Made by a program: the position numbers and the translations under genes. Positions 19,938 to 28,587 of a stretch of 64,000 bases of DNA are shown here, piece after piece. The stretch's first letter is position 1, and each line of letters begins with the position of its first letter. A model generated the notes under the pieces. It was given only the letters and a program-made list of their open reading frames with translations, was not told the origin of the DNA and made no database searches. Origin of the DNA: Nocardia ninae NBRC 108245 (GTDB lineage: Bacteria > Actinomycetota > Actinomycetes > Mycobacteriales > Mycobacteriaceae); assembly GCF_007990755.1 (NCBI RefSeq), contig NZ_BJXA01000013.1:92883-156882 (forward strand). Reading direction: 5' to 3'.

Positions 19938-20936
19938 ATGGCACCGTCGGGGCCGACCATGGACACCGTCAAGATCGCGCTGGAGATGGCGGTGCGCGCA
20001 CCGTCGATCCACAACACCCAGCCGTGGCGGTGGCGGATCCGTGATCGGGAGATCGAGCTGTGGGCCGACCCGAAGCGCCAGCTGGTGGCGAGTGATCCGC
20101 GGCAGGGCAAGCTGGTGGTGAGCTGCGGCGCGGTGCTGCATCATCTGCGCGTCGCCCTGGCGGTTGTCGGCTGGTCCGCCGACGTGACGCAGCTGCCCGA
20201 CCCGGCGGAGCCGGACCATCTGGCGACCATCGGGCTCACACCGCATCAGCCCACCCAGGCCGACATCGAGCTCGGCGCCGCAGTACTACAGCGGCACACC
20301 GACCGCCGCGGCTACCGCTCGTGGGAGATCCCCGCCGGTCACCTCCGGACCATCTCGACCAGGGCGGCGAAGTTCGGTGCCGTGGTGCGCCACGTCCCGG
20401 ACGGCCTTCGGCGCCGGTTGGTGCAGCCGTTCCACGATGCCGTGACCCGGCACGCGGCCGACCTCGACTATCAACTCGAACTCGTCGAATGGAGTGGCGG
20501 GCACCGGACCGAAGACGGCGTGCCCGGGTCGAATGTCCCGCGCCCGCACCAGTGCGACCAGATTCCCGCCCGCGTGTTCGCCGACGCCGATCTGATCGAC
20601 GATCTCACCGAGCCCGACGCGGCGGAATGGTTGGTGATCTGCACCCCGCACGATGACCGTTCGTCCCAGCTGCGCGCCGGCGAGACCACCAGCGCACTGC
20701 TGCTGGAAGCCACCCGCCTCGGACTGTCCAGCTGTCTGCAAACCGAGCCGCTCGGCCTCCCCGAACTGCGCGACGACATCCGGTCGCAAGTGCTCTACGA
20801 CTGCGCCTTCCCGCAAACTATGATCCGCATCGGCTGGGTGCCGACCGATTCCGCGCCGCTACCGTCCACCCCGCGGCGGCCGATCGAAGACATTATCGAC
20901 GTAGATCCGTTGGCCGCCACCACTTTTGGGCGCTGA
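19938..20936 (+). CDS. Acg-family FMN-binding oxidoreductase (nitroreductase-like)
   Basis: A 332-residue member of the Acg/Rv2032 family, made of two nitroreductase-like halves. The start VKIALEMAVRAPSIHNTQPWRWRI is the family signature, followed by DPRQGKLVVSCGAVLHHLRVAL; the C-terminal half has AGETTSALLLEATRLGLSSCLQTEPLGLPELRDDIRSQV. In mycobacteria such proteins are DosR-induced and may sequester FMN; I found no DosR box upstream. Another ATG at 19959 would also give a complete protein. Confidence 0.88.
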   Translation: MAPSGPTMDTVKIALEMAVRAPSIHNTQPWRWRIRDREIELWADPKRQLVASDPRQGKLVVSCGAVLHHLRVALAVVGWSADVTQLPDPAEPDHLATIGLTPHQPTQADIELGAAVLQRHTDRRGYRSWEIPAGHLRTISTRAAKFGAVVRHVPDGLRRRLVQPFHDAVTRHAADLDYQLELVEWSGGHRTEDGVPGSNVPRPHQCDQIPARVFADADLIDDLTEPDAAEWLVICTPHDDRSSQLRAGETTSALLLEATRLGLSSCLQTEPLGLPELRDDIRSQVLYDCAFPQTMIRIGWVPTDSAPLPSTPRRPIEDIIDVDPLAATTFGR

Positions 20937-20996
20937 GCAGGCCGACCGTGGGAGCTGCCGGCGTTGTCTCGCGCGACCGCCTATCGGTTGGCTGGC

Positions 20997-23822
20997 TCAC
21001 TCGTTGCCTGCACGCGTGGCAGCCAGGGCGCTGGACAGGACCTCGTGCAGCGGATTGTCTTCCTCGACTTCGGTGAGTGCCTTGCCGAGGACTGCTGCGG
21101 CATCATCGGCGCGGCCCAACTCGAGCAGGATCCGGCCGTGCACCAGATCGGCGCGTAGCGCGGGCTCGATGGCGTCGATGGTGCGGAAGTTGGTCGCAGC
21201 GGCCGCGGCACGCAGCGCGGCATCATCCAGGCGGTCATCGGCGAACAGGATTCGCGCGGCGTTGTAGTCCAGCCGGGCTCGATGCCAGGTGAGCAGGTTC
21301 GGATCGGGCTCGGTGTCGGCGAAATCGCGCATAGCCTGATCGGCAACGTCGAGCGCGGCCAGCGCGGCGGCCGACTCACCACTCCAGTGCAGCGACAGTG
21401 CAGCGCTGTAGCGGCAGTAGGCAACTCGCAGCGGGTCGTTGTCGAGCACCGCCGCGTCAGCGGCCTGCCGGTAGTGTTCGGCGGCGAGGGCATCGCGATC
21501 GAGATTGTCGAGTAGGTCGGCGGTTTCGGCGAGGATCTCCGCCACGGCGCCGTGTTCGTCTCGGGCACGGTGGAATTCGACGATCTCCTCGTACAGGGCG
21601 AGCGCCTGATCCGGTTCGCCGAGTTGGCGATGCAAGCCCGCGAGCAGATAGCGGCACTGATGAGCCGACTCGTCCTGGCCGAGCCCCGCCCAGCTCGCGA
21701 CGGCCTCCTCGGCGAGGTCGGCGGCGTCGAGCAGTTGCCCGGTCGCCCGGTAGGCGATGGCCAGATCCCACAGACAACGAGCGACCTGGGGCAGACCCTC
21801 CGTCCGGCCGATCGCGACCGCGGTGAGCAGATCGTTGATGGCCTCGCCCGGCCGGTCCAGGTCGTTGAGCACGGCACCGCGCAGGCCGTGCATCGCCACC
21901 CGCAGGTCGGCGGGTGCGTCGGCGGCCAGGCTCGCCAAGGCCTCGTCGGCGGCGGCCAGCGCGGCTTCGGCCTCATCGCGGCTGCGCAGCAGCACGCCGA
22001 GGCGGAAGGCCGAAGGCGCGACCATACGGGGGATTCCGGCTTCCTTGAAGGCCGCCACGGCCGTGCGCGCGGCGTCGATCGCGTCGTCGAGTTCTTCGGC
22101 GCTGTGGATGTGCCGATGCATTCGGTGCGCCGCGACGTCGCCGATCAGCACCGGGTCGCCGGATTCGGCTGCGGTGGCGGCGGCCTGCGCGAGCAGGGAC
22201 TCGGCCTCGGTCAGGTGCTCGGCCGCGGGCTCTTCGGCCTGTAACAGGCCGCTGGCCAATCGGATAGCGGACCAGACCTGCCCTTCGAGTTCGGGGCGCT
22301 GGATCAGATAGGCATACGAAGCACGCAGCAGCGCCGATCCCTCCGCGACTCGATCCTGCATGCACAGGTACTTGCCGAGGCAACCGAGAGCGACCTGGCG
22401 ACCGTTTTCATCACCTGCGGCCTCGTACCGCTCGATGGCTTGCCACAGTAGCGATTCGGTCGTCGCGTTGTCGTCGTCCCACGACGCCAGTCGCGCGCGC
22501 AGGATTGCTGTGCGCGCGGCGAGTATCGAGTCGGCGGGGGCGTTTTCGGCCAGCGAGATGAGTTGCTGCACAAGAGGTTCTGCGGCGTCGGCGTCGTATC
22601 GGCGCAATAGGTGCTCGGCCCGTTCGACGAGCTCGTCGGCGGTCAGCGCGGTGACGTCCACCGGAGCGGCCACCTGCTGTGGAGGCGCCGGTACCCGGTG
22701 GTCGGCCGCGGCGGACAAGGGCAGGTGGTCCACCAGCGGCGCGCTCGCCAGCAGCCTTCGTACAGTGGACGTTTGATGGTCGGTACCGTTGCGCTGATCG
22801 AATCGGGCGGCGATGTCGAACGCGTGGCGCGCCAGCTCGTCGTGCAGCACCTGCGCGGTGGGCTCGGCCGCGGGCCGGTCCGCGTGCGCCGGACGCCGGA
22901 CGATCACCTCGCCGTGGCCGGCGTCGACCACCGTGCGCAGCAACAAGGCCGCCGACGCGGCGAACCACATGGCGTCCTTGGGGCTCGGCGCGCGATCCAG
23001 CCAACCGAGGTGCCGGTCGAGGAGCTCGAGGCCGCGGGACTGGTTGCCGGTCAGGGCACAGAACTGCAGGTGGTCGCCGATCTCGGCCACATCCTGCGGC
23101 CTGGTGCGCAGGATGCGATAGGCCCGGCGGTGCGCGTTGCGCGCCTGCTCGAGTTGTCCGGTGCGCACATACGGCAGCAGCAGGGTGGTGAGAATCCGCT
23201 GCGGTTGCTGCTCACAGTTGAGCTCGCCGTCCAGCACCGGCCCGGCGACCGCGATGGCCTCGGCGTCCCGGCCCCGATCGACCAGGTAGTCGGCCTTGTT
23301 GGTCGGATCGCAGCCCGCGCAGTCGGAGTTCTCATCCCGCGGCGTCGCACACCATTTCGCGTACCAGTCGTCCGCGGCCGCGAGGTCGCCGACGTGCGCG
23401 GCCACTCGATAGCGATAGGCGTACACCGCGTGCAAGCTTTGGCTCTCGGTGCGGTAGCGGCGTTCCATCTGATCGAGCACGGCCAACGCCCGATCCTTGG
23501 GCACCTCAGGGAATTTCGTCATCGCCGTGATGGCGTGCTTGAAATCCCAGCGCAGCGTCGCCGCCACCCACGGCTCGTGCGCCGCCGGGTTACGGTCGTA
23601 ATCGGCCAGACACCGGGCGAACGGAACGAACAGCTTGGCAGGCTGCATGCCCTGGGTGTACGCGTCGATCAACCGCAGCCGCGCGTAGAAGGCGACTTCG
23701 GTGTGCTCCCCGGCCTCCGCGTGCCGCAGCACCTCTTCCAGCAGTGCGTCTTTGCCGTCGCCGAAGGGGAGTTGATCGGCTTGTTCGATCAACTGGTACA
23801 GGCTGTCAGCCGACTTGGCCAT
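20997..23822 (-). CDS. Large TPR-repeat protein coupled to the HSP90-like gene
   Basis: A 941-residue cytoplasmic helical-repeat protein with no signal peptide. It starts MAKSADSLYQLIEQADQLPFGDGKDALLEEVLRHAEAGEHTEVAFYARLRLIDAYTQG; the C-terminal 500 residues contain repeated TPR-like units such as GEAINDLLTAVAIGRTEGLPQVARCLWDLAIAYRATGQLLDAADLAEEAVA and GRADDAAAVLGKALTEVEEDNP. Residues near 150 have a CATPRDENSDCAGCD cluster of Cys that might bind metal. Its ATG shares a base with the stop of the upstream HSP90-like gene (TAATG), so the two are made together. It may be a client adaptor or co-chaperone (inference). Confidence 0.8.
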   Translation of the reverse strand: MAKSADSLYQLIEQADQLPFGDGKDALLEEVLRHAEAGEHTEVAFYARLRLIDAYTQGMQPAKLFVPFARCLADYDRNPAAHEPWVAATLRWDFKHAITAMTKFPEVPKDRALAVLDQMERRYRTESQSLHAVYAYRYRVAAHVGDLAAADDWYAKWCATPRDENSDCAGCDPTNKADYLVDRGRDAEAIAVAGPVLDGELNCEQQPQRILTTLLLPYVRTGQLEQARNAHRRAYRILRTRPQDVAEIGDHLQFCALTGNQSRGLELLDRHLGWLDRAPSPKDAMWFAASAALLLRTVVDAGHGEVIVRRPAHADRPAAEPTAQVLHDELARHAFDIAARFDQRNGTDHQTSTVRRLLASAPLVDHLPLSAAADHRVPAPPQQVAAPVDVTALTADELVERAEHLLRRYDADAAEPLVQQLISLAENAPADSILAARTAILRARLASWDDDNATTESLLWQAIERYEAAGDENGRQVALGCLGKYLCMQDRVAEGSALLRASYAYLIQRPELEGQVWSAIRLASGLLQAEEPAAEHLTEAESLLAQAAATAAESGDPVLIGDVAAHRMHRHIHSAEELDDAIDAARTAVAAFKEAGIPRMVAPSAFRLGVLLRSRDEAEAALAAADEALASLAADAPADLRVAMHGLRGAVLNDLDRPGEAINDLLTAVAIGRTEGLPQVARCLWDLAIAYRATGQLLDAADLAEEAVASWAGLGQDESAHQCRYLLAGLHRQLGEPDQALALYEEIVEFHRARDEHGAVAEILAETADLLDNLDRDALAAEHYRQAADAAVLDNDPLRVAYCRYSAALSLHWSGESAAALAALDVADQAMRDFADTEPDPNLLTWHRARLDYNAARILFADDRLDDAALRAAAAATNFRTIDAIEPALRADLVHGRILLELGRADDAAAVLGKALTEVEEDNPLHEVLSSALAATRAGNE

Positions 23823-25618
23823 TACGATTCTCCCCGCTCGTCGTGTACCGCCCAATCGAGCAGGCCGACGAAAGATCTGTTGAGCAAGGCCGTGTCCACG
23901 GGACGGAGCGGGTGCTGGCCGAGCAGTAGTGCCTGACTGTAGAGCGCCTCGACCGCCATGGTGGCCAGTCGAGGATCGGATAGCGCAGATATCTTGCGTA
24001 CCAGCGGGTTTCGATGATTGAGGACCAATTGCGGCCGATCCGGCCCGAGCCCGGTGTCGAAGGCGCCGAGCACATCCGACCAGAGGTCGTCGGCGATCGC
24101 CCGGGTGGCGCGCAGCTCGGCCCGATGCTGGGTTTCCCGGTCGAGCAGGTACAGCGCGGCCAGTGAGGGCGGGTCGAACGTGCGCAGCGTGACCTCGCAG
24201 TCCAACCGGTCCAGCGCGCGCTGGGCCGTCACCAGGAAGGGGCGCAGCGCCAGCTCCGTCGCCGGATCGATCAGGTCGAAATGGGTTGCCAGCTCGCTGG
24301 TTTCGAGGCGAGAGACGCGGATCTCGGGATCGATCGCCGGTAGTCGCTCGAGGATCTCGGTGAGGTAGGCGTAGCCGCCGTTCACCAGGCCGATGCCCTG
24401 GGCGTTGGCCACGGCGGAGAGCTGACGGAACTCCTCCACCGAGGGCGTGAAGCGGATGGCGCCGAAGCGGCGCCGGAACTCGGCGAGCGGAATCCGGCCC
24501 GCGTTGGTCTCCACCGCGAGCCAACGGTCCACCAGGCGCAACATGTCGTCATCGTGCAGCGCAAGGGCTTTCACGCCGAGGTCGTGGATCTGCAGGAACT
24601 GCGCGAGTCGGGCCGGGTCCGACGCGGACAGCTCGATCAGCCAGTCCCTGACCTGATCGCCCAGTGCTTCCCGGGTCGACTCCAGTAGGTCGTCTTCGTA
24701 CAGGGCTTCCCGGCTGGCGGTCGGGCGCAGCTCGCTCGTGTCGACCACGCAGCGGACGAAGAACGCCCAATCGGGCAGCAGCCCGGTGACGTTCTCGGCG
24801 ATCAGCATGCGCTTGAGATAGGCCCGATGCCCGGTCTTGGCCGCCGGATTGGCCGCTTGCGGCAGCACGAACGCCACGCCGGTGAGCCCGGCCTCGGCGC
24901 TGGACAGGTCGAAACTGGCGAACGGGGTGTAACCGAAGGTGTCCTCGGCGTAGGTGGCCAGCGCTGCTTGCCGGTCGCTCGGCGTGGGATGTGTTGCCCG
25001 CCAGGGCAGATCGGCCGCATTGATGGTCTGTCCGTCGACGGTGACCGGGAACGGCAGCAGGCCGCCGAAGAGCGTGGCCAACTCGAGGACGGTGGTGCTG
25101 GTCAGCCACGGTTCCATGCCTTGGCGTGGCGTGAGCGTCACGGTGGTGCCGGGCTCGGCCCGCTGCTCGGCCGCGATCTCCACGCGGTAGCGACCATCGG
25201 CGTAACCGGTCCACGCCACCGACGGTCCGCCGCGGGCCGAACGAGTCAGGATCCGCGCCTCGTCGGCGACGAGGAAACAGGAGAGCAGTCCGATGCCGAA
25301 CTGACCGAGGAACTCGTGCCTGGCGAAGCCGAGACTGTCGCGCTTGCCGCTGTGGCCGATGGTGGCCAGGAACTCGTGCACTTTGGGCTCGGTCAGCCCG
25401 ATGCCGTTGTCGTACACGCGGATACTGCCGTCACCCGTGCTGTCCGGGGTCTCGATGCGCACCTCGGCGGGCGCGTCCGCATCGAAGGCCTGCCGGGCGG
25501 TGACGGCGTCGACCGCGTTCTGCAGCAACTCTCGAATGTAGACCCGCGGGCTGCCGTAGAGGTGGTGACTTAGTAGGTCGACAACGCCACGTAAATCGAC
25601 CCTGAACGCTTGCTCCAC
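23822..25618 (-). CDS. HSP90-family ATPase (short, HtpG-related)
   Basis: A 598-residue GHKL ATPase of the HSP90 group. ATP-binding motifs are VYIRELLQNAVDAV (N-box, residues about 27-40), IRVYDNGIGLTEPKVHEFLATIGHSGK, and FLGQFGIGLLSCFLVAD (lid/G2). The middle domain has LKRMLIAENVTGLLPDWAFFVRCVVDTSELRPTASREALYEDD, as in HtpG. It appears to lack the full C-terminal dimerisation domain of HtpG (about 630 aa). The start is GTG. It is followed directly by the TPR-repeat gene. Confidence 0.88.
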   Translation of the reverse strand: MEQAFRVDLRGVVDLLSHHLYGSPRVYIRELLQNAVDAVTARQAFDADAPAEVRIETPDSTGDGSIRVYDNGIGLTEPKVHEFLATIGHSGKRDSLGFARHEFLGQFGIGLLSCFLVADEARILTRSARGGPSVAWTGYADGRYRVEIAAEQRAEPGTTVTLTPRQGMEPWLTSTTVLELATLFGGLLPFPVTVDGQTINAADLPWRATHPTPSDRQAALATYAEDTFGYTPFASFDLSSAEAGLTGVAFVLPQAANPAAKTGHRAYLKRMLIAENVTGLLPDWAFFVRCVVDTSELRPTASREALYEDDLLESTREALGDQVRDWLIELSASDPARLAQFLQIHDLGVKALALHDDDMLRLVDRWLAVETNAGRIPLAEFRRRFGAIRFTPSVEEFRQLSAVANAQGIGLVNGGYAYLTEILERLPAIDPEIRVSRLETSELATHFDLIDPATELALRPFLVTAQRALDRLDCEVTLRTFDPPSLAALYLLDRETQHRAELRATRAIADDLWSDVLGAFDTGLGPDRPQLVLNHRNPLVRKISALSDPRLATMAVEALYSQALLLGQHPLRPVDTALLNRSFVGLLDWAVHDERGES

Positions 25619-25704
25619 CGCTGCCCTCCGACAAACCCACCAGCTAACGGAATCACTCTAGCCATAGGACAGGCCGATGCTTCCCCCTCGATTCTGGGGG
25701 CGGC

Positions 25705-26559
25705 TCAGGTCTGCCGGGACAAATGGGCCTCGTGTTGCGTGGTCACCTGGTGCCACAGCCGGTGGCGTGCGGCGCGGTCGAAGACGGCGGGGGAGATGCC
25801 GAATACCTCGTGCAGGGCGGTGAACCAGTCCTCCTGGGTATCCAAAACCGTTGTGCTGGTGTGGGAGTCATCGATTCTGCTGAGGGTGCGGGCGCGCAGG
25901 GTGTCGCCGCCGCTCGCATGCCGACGCTGCACCACGCACACCCGGACGAAACCGGATTCCGGTGCGGTGGAGAGGTATTGGTGGCGTTCAGCGAAGTCGG
26001 ACATGGTCGCGGGGGTCGGATCGAAGTCCATGCCGACGAAGCTGCCGCGCGGATCGTGGTCGAAGCGCCAGCCGCCGGCGACGGCGGTGGACGGGCGTAG
26101 GCCGAAGGTGAACGGGCCCTGACGATAGTCGCCCGCGCGCAGCGGTAGTGGAGAGAACAGGGCGTCGCCCAGGCCGGCATCGACCAGCCAGGTCGTCTCC
26201 GGGTCGTTCGGTAGCCCAGAGACGGTGAGCGCCAGATGGTTCCGGCTGATCTCGGCGGGTCCGCCGGAATTCTGCACGCCTGCCCGGTGCAAGGTGACCT
26301 GATAGCCGAGGGCCCGCAGTAGCGCGGAGAAAGCGCCGTTGAGGTGGTAGCAGTAACCACCGCGGCGCTGCCGGATGATGCGATCGGCGGAGTCGAGCGG
26401 GTCGAGGGTGGTGCTGCGGCCGAGTTGAATCTCCAACGCCTCGTAGGGCACCTGTTGGACGAAGGCCTCGTGTAGTCGGGTCAGGGCGGCCACACTCGGT
26501 GGTTCCGCGCCGGGTAGGGCCAGACGCCGGAGGAACTCGGACGCATCGATCTCGCGCAT
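25705..26559 (-). CDS. nat: Arylamine N-acetyltransferase
   Basis: A 284-residue NAT enzyme that transfers acetyl or propionyl from CoA to arylamines. The catalytic triad is visible: Cys in RRGGYCYHLNGAFSALLRALGYQV (residue about 70), His in SRNHLALTV and Asp in WLVDAGLGD. In mycobacteria nat sits in a cholesterol operon; here it stands alone, near a DHA2 pump that is divergent. Arylamines such as anthranilate derivatives or hydrazine drugs are plausible substrates. Confidence 0.92.
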   Translation of the reverse strand: MREIDASEFLRRLALPGAEPPSVAALTRLHEAFVQQVPYEALEIQLGRSTTLDPLDSADRIIRQRRGGYCYHLNGAFSALLRALGYQVTLHRAGVQNSGGPAEISRNHLALTVSGLPNDPETTWLVDAGLGDALFSPLPLRAGDYRQGPFTFGLRPSTAVAGGWRFDHDPRGSFVGMDFDPTPATMSDFAERHQYLSTAPESGFVRVCVVQRRHASGGDTLRARTLSRIDDSHTSTTVLDTQEDWFTALHEVFGISPAVFDRAARHRLWHQVTTQHEAHLSRQT

Positions 26560-26864
26560 GTCCGAACCCTAGTGTGTTGCCGACGGTGTGCGGTCTGGTC
26601 TCGGTTTGCCGCAACTGCCGGGAGTGACCAGGCTCACGATTGAAGTTGGACCGGCTTCATAAGAGTGTCTGACCAGCTGATTCGGGGTTGCGCGAGGGCC
26701 GCCCGGCCGGAAAATTCGATGAAACATGTCGGTATCGACCGGTTTACTGATGCACGCCGATGAGTTCGAGCACCCGAGTCCGTCTCAATCATTGTGGCGC
26801 CGGGGGTTCGAAGCTCCAAGGCCACACGTTGCCCTGCTGATCTCTATGCCCCCGGAGGTATCCG
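26560..26864. other. Non-coding divergent region between nat and the MFS gene
   Basis: 305 bp without a convincing gene. It must hold the promoters of nat (leftward) and of the MFS pump (rightward; CCCCCGGAGG lies just before its ATG). I found no convincing operator. A T-loop-like GGGGGTTCGAAGCTCC at 26802-26817 has no matching stem or cloverleaf. Confidence 0.6.
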
Positions 26865-28325
26865 ATGCCCGAACCATCCGCTCCCGTCTCGGGAGGACGG
26901 ACACCGACCGTCATCCGGGTGCTGGTGCTCGCGACCTTCGTGGTGATCCTGAACGAGACCATCATGATCAACGCGATCCCGCGGCTGATGGAGGATCTCG
27001 AGGTCACCGAGCGGGCGGCGCAGTGGGTGTCCACCGCGTTCATGCTCACCATGGCGGCCATCATCCCGACCACCGGCTGGTTCCTGCAGCGGGTCACCAC
27101 TCGGCAGGCCTACGCCGTGGCGATGGGTGTCTTCCTGGCCGGTACCGCGCTGTCGGCCGTGGCGCCGTCGTTCGTGGTGCTGCTGATCGGGCGGATCATC
27201 CAGGCCGGTGGCACCGCGGTGATGATGCCGCTGTTGATGACCACGCTGATGACCGTGGTGCCTGAGAAGGATCGTGGCCGGGTGATGGGTAACGTCACCC
27301 TCGCCATCTCGGTGGCGCCCGCGATGGGGCCGGTCATCTCCGGGCTGGTGCTCCAGGTCGGTTCCTGGCGTTGGCTTTTCGTGCTGGTGCTGCCGATCAC
27401 CGGCGTGGTCACCTGGCTCGGATTGCGGCAGCTGGAGAACGTCGGCGAGCCGCAGCCCGGCGCGATCGACTGGTCCAGCGTGCTGCTCGCCGCGCTCGGC
27501 TTCGGTGGTCTGGTGTACGGGCTCAGCAAGTTCGAGGCCGACAACCTGGCCAGCCCTGCGCTGATCGTCGCCGCGGGGGTGGCACTCATCGCCACGTTCG
27601 TGTTCCGGCAGTTGCGGTTGCAGCGCACCGGTGTTCCGCTGCTCGACCTGCGGGTGCTGCTGGCGGGCACCTACACCAAGGCGCTGGTGCTGATGTCGGT
27701 TGCGTTCATGGCGATGCTCGGATCGATGATCCTGCTGCCGCTGTACCTGCAGAACCTGCGCGGTCTGAGCCCGTTGGCGACCGGCCTGCTGGTGATGCCG
27801 GGTGGTCTGGCGATGGGTCTGCTCGGGCCGACCGTCGGTCGCCTGTTCGACAAGTTCGGCGGCCGCTGCCTGGTGATTCCCGGGTCGATCGGCATCGCCG
27901 TGGCGCTGGCCGGCTTCACCCAGATCTCGATGACCATGCCGTACTGGCAGCTGATCGCGCTGCACGTGGTGCTGATGGTGTCGCTGGCCGCGACCTTCAC
28001 CCCCGTCTTCACCCTCGGCCTCGGCGCGCTCCCGCACCAGCTGTACTCGCACGGCAGCTCCATGCTCGGCACCCTGCAACAGGTCGCCGCCGCCTTCGGC
28101 ACCGCCATGGTGGTCACCGTCATGTCGGCCCGCAGCACCCAGCTCGTCGAAGACGGCACCGACGCCATCACCGCCCACCTCGACGGCATGCGCCTGGCCT
28201 TCCTGGTCTCCGCCGTCCTGGCCATCGTCGTGATCGTCATGGCAGTCCTGCTGCCCAACCGGGCCGCCGCCCCGGAAGAATCCGACGAGTCCGAAACCGC
28301 GGCACCCGAATTGGTCAAGGGCTGA
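26865..28325 (+). CDS. MFS multidrug transporter, DHA2 family
   Basis: A 486-residue, probably 14-helix drug:proton antiporter. It starts MPEPSAPVSGGRTPTVIRVLVLATFVVILNETIMINAIPRLMEDL, contains motif D-like NETIMINAIPRL, AQWVSTAFMLTMAAIIPTTGWF and motif A-like LFDKFGGR, and motif C-like VMGNVTLAISVAPAMGPVISG. The closest group is the EmrB/QacA-type of actinobacteria (Lfr/Stp-like). A good GGAGG site precedes the ATG and a hairpin follows the stop. Substrates are unknown. Confidence 0.9.
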   Translation: MPEPSAPVSGGRTPTVIRVLVLATFVVILNETIMINAIPRLMEDLEVTERAAQWVSTAFMLTMAAIIPTTGWFLQRVTTRQAYAVAMGVFLAGTALSAVAPSFVVLLIGRIIQAGGTAVMMPLLMTTLMTVVPEKDRGRVMGNVTLAISVAPAMGPVISGLVLQVGSWRWLFVLVLPITGVVTWLGLRQLENVGEPQPGAIDWSSVLLAALGFGGLVYGLSKFEADNLASPALIVAAGVALIATFVFRQLRLQRTGVPLLDLRVLLAGTYTKALVLMSVAFMAMLGSMILLPLYLQNLRGLSPLATGLLVMPGGLAMGLLGPTVGRLFDKFGGRCLVIPGSIGIAVALAGFTQISMTMPYWQLIALHVVLMVSLAATFTPVFTLGLGALPHQLYSHGSSMLGTLQQVAAAFGTAMVVTVMSARSTQLVEDGTDAITAHLDGMRLAFLVSAVLAIVVIVMAVLLPNRAAAPEESDESETAAPELVKG

Positions 28326-28340
28326 CCCCTTCACCCCACG

Positions 28341-28373
28341 AACCCCCGGCCGCACCCGCGCGCGCCGGGGGTT
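28341..28373 (+). terminator. Rho-independent-type terminator after the MFS gene
   Basis: AACCCCCGGC (28341-28350) pairs with GCCGGGGGTT (28364-28373); loop 13 nt, followed by TTTCGTCT. It lies 16 bp after the MFS stop. Confidence 0.85.
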
Positions 28374-28587
28374 TCGTCTATTGGTCGACTGATCATGAGG
28401 AACTGATGTAGGCATCGCCCGAGCGAGCCACACCACCATTTCCCCATGATCGGTTGTCCAGTATCCGTAACTCGCGTCTGCGCTGCGGGCTCATATCGTA
28501 GTGGGAGTAGTTCGCCTAGGTGGTCTTCTATTAGTCGGACATTTCAAGTGCAGCTTATCGAGTCATTCAGTACGTCTTAAAAAGTAA

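Noticed and set aside
26802-26817. T-loop-like GGGGGTTCGAAGCTCC, possible tRNA
   Set aside because: The flanking bases do not form a T stem, acceptor stem or anticodon arm.
26844-28439. 531-codon minus-strand frame opposite the DHA2 pump
   Set aside because: His/Gln/Arg-rich shadow typical of antisense to membrane protein genes; the plus strand has the MFS motifs and a ribosome site.
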